Below, piece by piece: positions 50,926-57,484 of a stretch of 64,000 bases of DNA (positions are counted from its first letter, which is position 1; the number at the start of each line of letters is the position of its first letter). The notes below the pieces were generated by a model. The model searched no databases and had not been told where the DNA came from. It worked only from the letters and a program-made list of their open reading frames with translations. This DNA comes from Anaeromassilibacillus senegalensis (GTDB lineage Bacteria; Bacillota; Clostridia; Oscillospirales; Acutalibacteraceae). The position numbers and the translations under genes are program-made. The stretch covers positions 124,001 to 188,000 of the forward strand of contig NZ_JAFBIT010000003.1 in the NCBI RefSeq assembly GCF_021531715.1, given 5' to 3'.

Positions 50926-52698
50926 TTGAAAACAGTAGAGAAAATCGAGCGAAAACTGCCGGTTCTGAAAACAAGAAAGCGAGTCGCTGCCTACGCCAGA
51001 GTGTCGATGGAATCCGAGCGGATGCAGCACTCGCTTTCTGCACAGGTGAGCTATTACAGCGCACTGATTCAGAAGAACCCCGAATGGGAATATGCTGGCG
51101 TTTTTGCGGATTACGGGATCTCCGGCACCGTCACCAAAAAGCGTGATGAGTTCAACCGCATGCTGGCTGAGTGTGAAGCCGGAAACATCGACATCATCCT
51201 CACCAAGTCAATCCAGCGGTTTGCGAGGAACACCGTGGATCTTCTGAACACGGTCCGACACCTGAAAGAGCTCGGCATTGAGGTGCGCTTCGAGAAGGAA
51301 AACATCAATTCCTTAAGCGGCGACGGAGAGTTGATGCTTTCCATCCTCGCTTCTTTCGCACAGGAAGAAAGCCGCAGCATTTCCGAGAACGTGCGCTGGG
51401 CCACGATCAAGCGGTTCAAGCAGGGCATCCCAAACGGCAAGTTCACCATCTTCGGATATGAGTGGCAGGATGACAAACTGGTCATCGTTCCAGATGAAGC
51501 CGAGATCATTCGATGGATGTACGCAGAGTACATGAAAGGCGCATCCCGAATTGAGATCGGCAGAGCCCTGATGGAACGAGGCATCTATACCCGGCAGGGA
51601 AAGCCGTGGGTGGATTCCAATGTGAAGGTCATCCTGACAAACATCACTTACACCGGGAACATGCTTTTCCAGAAAGAATACTGCGAAGACCCGATCACCA
51701 AGCACCGCAGGAAGAATTACGGTGAGATGCCGCAGTATTTCGTCGAGGACACCCACGAGGCGATTATCCCGATGGATGAATGGCAAGCGGTACAGGCCGA
51801 GTTCAAGCGCAGACGGGACCTTGGCCCCTTCGGAAATAAATCTCTGAAGCTATCCGCTTTCTCCACCAAGATTACCTGCGGCTGCTGCGGAAAGCACTAC
51901 CGCCACAGCGGGAAGCGGAACACTGCCGGTGAGGTTTACTATGTTTGGACCTGCCAGACGAAAAGCCAGAAAGGTGCGTCGGCTTGCCACTCAAAAAACA
52001 TACCTGAGAAGATGCTCCAGAACGCCACTGCAGAGGTGCTGGGCCTTGACGAGTTTGATGAGGACGCTTTCAGTCAGCAGATTGAGGAGGTCATCGTCAT
52101 CGGAGACGACACCTTGACCTTCCGCTTTTACGACGGCCACGAGGTCACCACCAAATGGCAGTCTACCGCCAAGACCGACTGGTGGACGGACGAGCGCAGA
52201 AAGCTCTGGGGAGAACGGCACAAGCGCAAAGACACCAATCCCAACAAGCACCTTTTCTACGAGTTCACCGGCTTCATCAAGTGCGGCTGCTGTGGTGCGA
52301 ATTACCGCTGCCAGTCCGGAAAGCGCAAGGACGGCACTCCGACACGGTCTTGGTACTGCACCGGCCCGAAGGATCAATGCCACAACCCCGGCATCCGGGA
52401 CGAGACCATGAAGCGGCTGGTGACCGACGTTCTCGGCCTTGACGAGTTCGATGAGGCTGCGATGGACGCCCAGATTGAAAACGCTACAATCCTCGACCAC
52501 ACGGTTACATTCCATTTCCGGGACGGCCACACCGAATCCAGAGACTTCTTGGATAAGCGGCACGGCACTCCTTGGACCGAGGAACGACGAGAAAAAGCCA
52601 GAGAATCCATGAAGGCCGCTTGGACAGACGAGCGCAGGGAGGCAATGAGTGAGAGAATCAAGAAAATAAGGAGCGAAAAGAAATGGCCAAATCCGTAA
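50926..52698 (+). CDS. Large serine recombinase 1 (duplicated zinc-ribbon/C-terminal unit)
   Basis: TTG start at 50926 after GGAAGGAGGG; 590 residues. Catalytic domain: AAYARVSMESE (nucleophile S27), KSIQRFARNTVDLL and SFAQEESRSISENVRWA. A recombinase domain follows (GYEWQDD...RIEIGRALMERGIYTRQGKPW). Then come two copies of a unit with CGCCGKHY or CGCCGANY zinc ribbons, each followed by AEVLGLDEFDEDA or TDVLGLDEFDEAA and an H-x-F/T-F-x-DGH strand pair. This is an internal tandem duplication. The C-terminus adds TPWTEERREKARESMKAAW repeats. Probably an integrase with its neighbour. Confidence 0.88.
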   Translation: MKTVEKIERKLPVLKTRKRVAAYARVSMESERMQHSLSAQVSYYSALIQKNPEWEYAGVFADYGISGTVTKKRDEFNRMLAECEAGNIDIILTKSIQRFARNTVDLLNTVRHLKELGIEVRFEKENINSLSGDGELMLSILASFAQEESRSISENVRWATIKRFKQGIPNGKFTIFGYEWQDDKLVIVPDEAEIIRWMYAEYMKGASRIEIGRALMERGIYTRQGKPWVDSNVKVILTNITYTGNMLFQKEYCEDPITKHRRKNYGEMPQYFVEDTHEAIIPMDEWQAVQAEFKRRRDLGPFGNKSLKLSAFSTKITCGCCGKHYRHSGKRNTAGEVYYVWTCQTKSQKGASACHSKNIPEKMLQNATAEVLGLDEFDEDAFSQQIEEVIVIGDDTLTFRFYDGHEVTTKWQSTAKTDWWTDERRKLWGERHKRKDTNPNKHLFYEFTGFIKCGCCGANYRCQSGKRKDGTPTRSWYCTGPKDQCHNPGIRDETMKRLVTDVLGLDEFDEAAMDAQIENATILDHTVTFHFRDGHTESRDFLDKRHGTPWTEERREKARESMKAAWTDERREAMSERIKKIRSEKKWPNP

Positions 52699-54254
52699 CC
52701 ACGATACCGGCGACGCTGTCACGCTTCACGGCGGCACCGATCAACAGCACCAAGAAGCGACGTGTGGCGGCCTACGCTCGTGTCAGCACCGACAACGAGG
52801 AGCAGCTGACCAGCTACGAAGCGCAGGTCGATTACTATACCAACTACATCCAAGGACGGGACGATTGGGAGTTCGCCGGTGTCTATACCGACGAGGGTAT
52901 CACCGGGACGAACACCAAAAAGCGTGAGGGCTTCAAAAGCATGGTGGCCGACGCCCTCGCCGGGAAGATCGACCTGATCATCACAAAGTCGGTCAGCCGC
53001 TTTGCCAGAAACACAGTTGACAGCCTTACCACCATCCGCTCCCTGAAGGAACACAACGTGGAGTGCTATTTTGAGAAAGAAAACATCTGGACCTTCGATG
53101 GCAAGGGCGAGCTGCTGCTCACGATCATGTCCTCACTGGCGCAGGAGGAGTCCAGATCCATTTCCGAGAACTGCACATGGGGCCAGCGGAAGCGTTTTGC
53201 AGACGGCAAGGTCACTGTTCCGTTCAATCGGTTTCTGGGCTACGACATGGGGCCTGACCACAACCTCGTGGTGAACCCGGAACAGGCCAAGCTGGTCAAA
53301 CGCATCTATGGAATGTTCCTGCAAGGTCAGTCGCCGTTCCAGATTGCACGGACGCTGACCGAAGAAGGCATTCCTTCACCCGGTGGGAAGGACCACTGGA
53401 ACCCCAGCAACATCAAGAGCATCCTCACAAACGAAAAGTACAAGGGCGATGCGCTGCTGCAAAAGTCCTTCACGGTCGATTTCCTGACCAAGAAGAAAAA
53501 GGCCAACGAGGGCGAAATCCCGCAGTACTACGTCAAGGACAACCACGAGGCCATTATCGATCCGGAGACCTTCGAGATGGTGCAGACCCTGATGGCCACC
53601 CGCAAAAAGGGCCGGAACCGCAAGAGCTCGGTTAGTATTTTCTCCAGCAAGGTCAAGTGCGGAGACTGCGACAGCTGGTACGGGCCGAAGGTCTGGCACA
53701 GCAACGACGCCTACCGGAAGGTCATCTGGCAGTGCAATCACAAGTTCGACGGTCAGAAATGCGCCACCCCGACACTCACCGAGGATGAAATAAAAGAACT
53801 GTTCCTCCGGGCCGCCAATCAGGTGATTGACCAGAAGGAACAGTTTATATCCATATACGAGCAGGTCCTTTCAAGGAGCCTCGATACCACAGCCCTTGAG
53901 AGTGAGCTTTCGGATCTGGAAGCTGAAATCAACATCGCTGCTGAGCTCATCGAGGAGTGCATCAAAGAAAACGCTCACGTCGCCCTCGATCAGGCTGAAT
54001 ACCAGAAACGGTACGACGGTCTGGTAGCTCGGTTCGATAAGGTCAAGGTCAGACACACCGAGGTCACAGACTTGATTGCCGAGCGCACAGCCAGAAGGCA
54101 CCAGATTGAAACCTATCTGAAGGATCTGCGAGGCCGGGAGCTGCTGACGGAATTCCGTGAAACTGACTGGCTGGCGATGGTGGACTACATCACCGTTCAC
54201 AGCAAAAACGACATCCGGGTGACCTTCAAGGACGGCACCGAGATCAAGGCATAA
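52683..54254 (+). CDS. Large serine recombinase 2
   Basis: ATG at 52683, overlapping recombinase 1 by 16 bp. 523 residues. AAYARVSTDNEEQLTSYEAQ (nucleophile S35), ITKSVSRFARNTVDSLTTIR, SSLAQEESRSISENCTWGQRKRF. One zinc ribbon (CGDCDSWYG...WQCNHKFDGQKCATP) and a long coiled coil (about 385-480), then KNDIRVTFKDGTEI. Canonical phage integrase layout; likely the enzyme that recombined attP with mod. Why two tandem recombinases are kept is unclear; both look intact. Confidence 0.9.
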   Translation: MAKSVTTIPATLSRFTAAPINSTKKRRVAAYARVSTDNEEQLTSYEAQVDYYTNYIQGRDDWEFAGVYTDEGITGTNTKKREGFKSMVADALAGKIDLIITKSVSRFARNTVDSLTTIRSLKEHNVECYFEKENIWTFDGKGELLLTIMSSLAQEESRSISENCTWGQRKRFADGKVTVPFNRFLGYDMGPDHNLVVNPEQAKLVKRIYGMFLQGQSPFQIARTLTEEGIPSPGGKDHWNPSNIKSILTNEKYKGDALLQKSFTVDFLTKKKKANEGEIPQYYVKDNHEAIIDPETFEMVQTLMATRKKGRNRKSSVSIFSSKVKCGDCDSWYGPKVWHSNDAYRKVIWQCNHKFDGQKCATPTLTEDEIKELFLRAANQVIDQKEQFISIYEQVLSRSLDTTALESELSDLEAEINIAAELIEECIKENAHVALDQAEYQKRYDGLVARFDKVKVRHTEVTDLIAERTARRHQIETYLKDLRGRELLTEFRETDWLAMVDYITVHSKNDIRVTFKDGTEIKA

Positions 54255-54271
54255 TCCCATAGACGCAGCAA

Positions 54272-54306
54272 CGCCTCTGAACCACATCGGCTCGGAGGCG
54301 TTTTTT
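54272..54306 (+). terminator. Terminator after recombinases
   Basis: CGCCTCTGA (54272-54280) pairs with TCGGAGGCG (54292-54300), then T6. It separates the recombinases from the convergent cargo gene ending at 54308. Confidence 0.9.
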
Positions 54307-54307
54307 G

Positions 54308-54493
54308 TTATCTCTGTTCAGGTGGGCAGATCTTCGGCAGAATTTCAAGGAAGTGCTGACCGATCTTCTCAGCGTCATAGCCGTTGGCCTCACAGATGAA
54401 CCGGACGGTATCTGGCAGCAGGACGTGGCCCTTTGCTTTCTCCGCTTTGTACTTCTGCCACTCTTCGTATTCCTTATTTGTGATTTGCTTCAT
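54308..54493 (-). CDS. Small protein overlapping the HEPN candidate gene
   Basis: Start taken at the ATG at 54493 (MKQITNKEYEEWQKYKAEKA), 61 residues; it overlaps the end of the upstream gene by 20 bp, as in toxin-antitoxin pairs. KGHVLLPDTVRFICEANGYDAEKIGQHFLEILPKI looks like a small helical protein. A longer in-frame start at 54541 lies fully inside the neighbour and is less likely. Could be an antitoxin or partner of the HEPN candidate, or an unrelated phage protein. Confidence 0.55.
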   Translation of the reverse strand: MKQITNKEYEEWQKYKAEKAKGHVLLPDTVRFICEANGYDAEKIGQHFLEILPKICPPEQR

Positions 54494-55340
54494 TTTGAGG
54501 GTCCTCCGTAAGTGTACTATCACAGCAAGAGTTTTCGCCATCCGGCCTTACAACCCAATCATTAAACTTTTCATCTGAGCCATCATATTTTGATTTTTGA
54601 ATTGCCATTGATATCTGGGCAATGTCGCTATGATAATCCGACAAACCAGAAGTTGCATTCAATTCAACATATTGTACTTTGTCTGAAAATCCGTGAGTGG
54701 TCATTAGGAAGGGCTTATTCTCAATGGAATCATATATTTCTTGGTAGTCGGCTTTCATGCTTCTAAGAACTTGTTCAAACTGTCCTATGCGTTTTTGCGC
54801 ATGAATTGTAAGTGAGGCAAGCATGACTAATTCGTACCGACAGATTTTTCGTATAAGTACCGGATTTAATTGTGGTGTTACTTGAGCAATCTCCTTCAAC
54901 TCATCAGGGATGTCTTTATGGGCCGCTTCTTTAGCCGCTACCATTAATGACTGTGGATTGTGAAAGGTCCAATTTCGCACATCGAGAAATTCAGAGAGAA
55001 TTGCTGACACTTCTTCTGAGAGTGGTGATGAAACATACCTTTGTTTCTCCAGAATCTTGCGTAGATCTATGTATGAAAAAGAACTGCTCTGATGATCCGC
55101 TGTAAATTTTAGAATCTCACGCTGCCTATAAAGGAGTTTATCATTAACATCATCATATTCTTTAGCGGGAACATATTCTTCTTGGGTGCTTTCCAATAAG
55201 GATTCTGCCTCAGACGCATACTCCTTATATTTTTCAAGATTGACAGTCATCCCGGAGATTAGCATTCCCAACACAAGACATGCGTCTTCAGCACAGGTAA
55301 TACTAAACTGCTTGAATTGTTGCTTTGTTCCTCCAGACAT
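54474..55340 (-). CDS. Candidate HEPN-domain protein (R-x4-H), prophage cargo
   Basis: 288 residues, mostly helical, not assigned to a known family by me. LSEFLDVRNWTFHNPQSL contains R122-x4-H127, the catalytic signature of HEPN ribonucleases, in a helix with an N directly after the R as is common in that fold. The C-terminus is polar and ends in EANHK. The gene is much more AT-rich than the phage backbone, suggesting recent transfer. It lies between the recombinases and attR, the usual place for lysogen-expressed cargo. RNase or abortive infection role is inference. Confidence 0.5.
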   Translation of the reverse strand: MSGGTKQQFKQFSITCAEDACLVLGMLISGMTVNLEKYKEYASEAESLLESTQEEYVPAKEYDDVNDKLLYRQREILKFTADHQSSSFSYIDLRKILEKQRYVSSPLSEEVSAILSEFLDVRNWTFHNPQSLMVAAKEAAHKDIPDELKEIAQVTPQLNPVLIRKICRYELVMLASLTIHAQKRIGQFEQVLRSMKADYQEIYDSIENKPFLMTTHGFSDKVQYVELNATSGLSDYHSDIAQISMAIQKSKYDGSDEKFNDWVVRPDGENSCCDSTLTEDPQNEANHK

Positions 55341-55385
55341 GTTAAATACCTCCTATAAAAACAGCCGGGACGACCCGACTCTCAC

Positions 55386-55447
55386 AACTTACCCCTCAAA
55401 CGCCAACTTACCCCTCAAGCGGCAAAATCGGCGGAGGAATAATTAAA
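55386..55447. repeat. Right copy of end-associated repeats
   Basis: AACTTACCCCTCAAA (55386-55400), a second AACTTACCCCTCAA (55405-55418), and GGAGGAATAATTAAA (55433-55447): the same motifs as at 351-409 near the left end. Confidence 0.7.
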
Positions 55448-55472
55448 TTGTATCAATCTCGGTGTTTTTATA

Positions 55473-55474
55473 TC
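55473..55474 (-). other. Prophage attR core (GA dinucleotide)
   Basis: On the minus strand mod reads ...AAGTGCATCTACATT then GA, after which sequence turns into element TATAAAAAC. The partner junction is at 180-181. See attL for the reconstruction. Confidence 0.8.
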
Positions 55475-55675
55475 AATGTAGATGCACTTAATTTGTCCTG
55501 CAAACATTGGTTCCAGTGCTTTTAGCGCCAGCAAGTTGTCGCCGTGAATCAGCATATTCTCGGTATCCGGATCGACGGCAGTATTGGAGAGAGCTGCATT
55601 TTCAATCAACAGGCGCGGCTCCACACGAATCGGCTCGTCCTTACCGTACCAGGTCAGTTCCAGCTTATTGGCCAT
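55473..55675 (-). pseudogene. mod: Type III-like methyltransferase (Mod), interrupted: 5' fragment
   Basis: Starts at the ATG at 55675: MANKLELTWYGKDEPIRVEP, then LLIENAALSNTAVD, ENMLIHGDNLLALKALEP and GQIKCIYID, the standard N-terminus of type III-like Mod proteins up to the first residue of DPPFNTG. From 55472 on, the frame reads element sequence (IKTPRLIQFNY...) and stops at 55415. The truncated 86-residue product lacks the catalytic motif and must be inactive. The rest of the gene is at 1-181. Its start overlaps the DinD-like gene by 11 bp. Confidence 0.9.
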
Positions 55676-56546
55676 TGTCGTTTCCTCCGTCCGTTCCTTT
55701 TTCCGGCAATTTGCCAGACTGCGCTGCCAGCTTCTTCTCCTGTGACTTTACCCGCCGTTCCAGCTTCTTGATATCCTCAGCCGGCGGCAGATTTTCCGGT
55801 TTGATTCCACGCTGCCCCAACATCTCCCGGACAGAGAGGTTGTTCTGCACGTGTTCGCCGGTGATGGCGCGTTCGCCCTGCAAATCCTTTTCTTCCACGT
55901 TGTAGTTGGTCATTTCGGTTGCCAGATTCTTGGCGGCAATCGTCAATGTCGGCAAAAAATCCGCAAGTGGACGAGTATCCTTGACGCCAAGGCGGTCTTT
56001 CATTTCCTGCGTGGTATACCCACCGAAGAGCGCACGATCCCCCTTGGAACGAATGCGGCCAAAACCGGCATCATCGACCCCGCGCTCATAAATATTCTGG
56101 GAAAGGCGTTTCTCCGATTCACGCAGTCTGCCCCGGGCTTCTGTGCGCTCAATCAGCGCAATGCGTTCCTCAATCAGTTCCTGCTTTCTGGTCTGCACGG
56201 CAAAATAACTCTGGGCAAAAGCGATTTCTTCCTTTTTGGGATCGCCGTTTTGCGCAATCAGATAACAGGCATAACGCGTCAGCATATAGTCCTTCACAGG
56301 CCTGCGGGCGCCCTTGCCGGTCTCGATCATTTTCGTGACCTCACGAAAATGATCCGCCACTTCGATACCGCTGGTTTCACAGGATTCCATTGCACGGGAA
56401 ACAGCTTTATCAAAGTTTTCCCATCGCTCATATCCCAGCAGGGGCATCAACTCCCGGGCATACCAGAATTCAATATGTGCGCCCTCATCGCTATGTATCA
56501 CAAGGTCAAACTGCTCTTTGATCTGGCTGACTCTCTTTTTATCCAT
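55665..56546 (-). CDS. dinD: DinD-like (damage-inducible protein D) protein
   Basis: Start ATG at 56546 after GGAGGAAATGTA. 293 residues. AHIEFWYARELMPLLGYERWENFDKAVSRAMESCETSG is a BRO/KilA-like N-terminal domain; GARRPVKDYMLTRYACYLIAQNGDPKKEEIAFAQSYFAVQTRKQELIEERI and GVDDAGFGRIRSKGDRALFGGYTTQEMKDRLGV follow, as in E. coli DinD. The family is linked to the SOS response and inhibition of RecA. In this host operon it is flanked by an XRE gene and mod, an arrangement seen in defence loci. Confidence 0.85.
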   Translation of the reverse strand: MDKKRVSQIKEQFDLVIHSDEGAHIEFWYARELMPLLGYERWENFDKAVSRAMESCETSGIEVADHFREVTKMIETGKGARRPVKDYMLTRYACYLIAQNGDPKKEEIAFAQSYFAVQTRKQELIEERIALIERTEARGRLRESEKRLSQNIYERGVDDAGFGRIRSKGDRALFGGYTTQEMKDRLGVKDTRPLADFLPTLTIAAKNLATEMTNYNVEEKDLQGERAITGEHVQNNLSVREMLGQRGIKPENLPPAEDIKKLERRVKSQEKKLAAQSGKLPEKGTDGGNDNGQ

Positions 56547-56764
56547 TACATTTCCTCCGCATGATCCGGAATAAACTCCAGAATATCGTCCACGCCGCAA
56601 TCCATCACGCGGCAGATATTTTCAATTGTTTCCAGCGATAAATAGCCGTTCCGTTTCATCCGGGCGATAATATTGGCCGAAAATCCTGCTTGATGCTGTA
56701 GCTGGGCAGGAGTCATGTCTTTCTCAATCAACATGTGGAATAGTTTTTTATAGCTTACAGCCAT
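56546..56764 (-). CDS. XRE-family transcriptional regulator
   Basis: 72 residues. SYKKLFHMLIEKDMTPAQLQHQAGFSANIIARMKRNGYLSLETIENICRVMDCGVDDILEFIPD is a compact HTH_XRE (Cro/CI-like) domain with no other part. It heads the operon with DinD and mod (stop and next start overlap, TAATG). An inverted repeat within its promoter suggests autoregulation. Confidence 0.88.
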   Translation of the reverse strand: MAVSYKKLFHMLIEKDMTPAQLQHQAGFSANIIARMKRNGYLSLETIENICRVMDCGVDDILEFIPDHAEEM

Positions 56765-56803
56765 AAGGCACCTCCGCGCGTGTAGATAAATGTGTATAGA
56801 AAT

Positions 56804-56832
56804 ATTATATCACGCAATCGTGAATTTTTCAA
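56804..56832 (-). promoter_or_regulatory. Promoter and operator of the XRE-dinD-mod operon
   Basis: Minus strand: -35 TTGAAA (56827-56832), 17-bp spacer, -10 TATAAT (56804-56809). The spacer holds TCACG-caat-CGTGA (56810-56823), a perfect inverted repeat placed where a repressor would block RNA polymerase. Confidence 0.75.
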
Positions 56833-56841
56833 CATCAAGCG

Positions 56842-56883
56842 GCCCTATCACAGAGTCTTTTCTGTGATAGGGCTGTTTTTTCT
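56842..56883 (+). terminator. Strong plus-strand terminator at the left edge of the small element
   Basis: GCCCTATCACAGA (56842-56854) pairs perfectly with TCTGTGATAGGGC (56861-56873), then TGTTTTTTCT. No plus-strand gene precedes it in this stretch, so it may shield the element from outside transcription or mark its left end. Confidence 0.85.
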
Positions 56884-56884
56884 A

Positions 56885-57462
56885 TTTTTAGATTTTTTCG
56901 GCCATTTGACCTTTTCCTGTCCAGATAGATCAGTGAGAAAAGATTTGGATAGCAGTTCACTTTTTTCGTTCAAACAGCCGCTTTTCCTCCAGTGGGTAGT
57001 GGAAGAGAGGGGGTTGACATTTTTCCCATGTAAGTGAGAAAGAAAAATTTCCCAAAAAGCGGACCACTTGGGCATCTCGCCTCCAGTAGTGAGTGGGAAC
57101 AGAAACTTTTTCAAAAAGATTCCGATTCTTTTTCCCAAACGCACTTCTCATGTCCATTGGAAAGTGTGAGGAGAAATTTTCGGATTCACTGTTCAAACCA
57201 GCCTCTCACCTCCAATGGGTAGTGGGGGTTGACATTTCTCCCATGTAAGCGAGAGCGGCAGAAATTTCATAAAAATATATGATTTCTTCGCCAAAACGGT
57301 TTTCAATTCCTCGGTAGTGAAGTGAGGAGCAAACAATTTGTTTTCCGATTTTTTCCCAAACGCACTTCTCATCCGCAGTGGAGAGTAGGAGCAGAAAATC
57401 CGCCGGGTTTTCACCAAAACGCTTTCCTCGTTTCCATTAGGAAGAGTAAGCACAGAAACACA
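56885..57462 (+). repeat. Array of about eight degenerate leader repeats upstream of the satellite primase
   Basis: Units of about 55-95 bp, each with a T-rich stretch, a CCAAA(A)CG-like box, about 12 bp, then CCANTGGGTAGTG-GAGGAG-like sequence. Clear cores lie at about 56920, 56989, 57082, 57153, 57210, 57309, 57378 and 57439. Units 2 and 5 also share GGGGTTGACATTT and TCCCATGTAAG (57011-57034 and 57226-57250), with a consensus -35-like TTGACA. The cores match the prophage leader elements at 15719 and 50219. No credible gene lies here. Confidence 0.65.
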
Positions 57463-57484
57463 AAATCGAAAGGAGGCACACACA

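Noticed and set aside
351-55447. The AACTTACCCC repeats as the real ends of the element
   Set aside because: The mod gene resumes at 181 and 55473, outside these repeats, and only the GA junction restores the frame.
56885-57462. CRISPR array
   Set aside because: Repeats are degenerate, vary in spacing from about 55 to 95 bp and have no uniform spacers or cas genes.
56848-57483. Short minus-strand frames within the repeat array
   Set aside because: They translate the repeats (recurring H-W/Y...K patterns) and lack ribosome sites; the array is better read as regulatory DNA.
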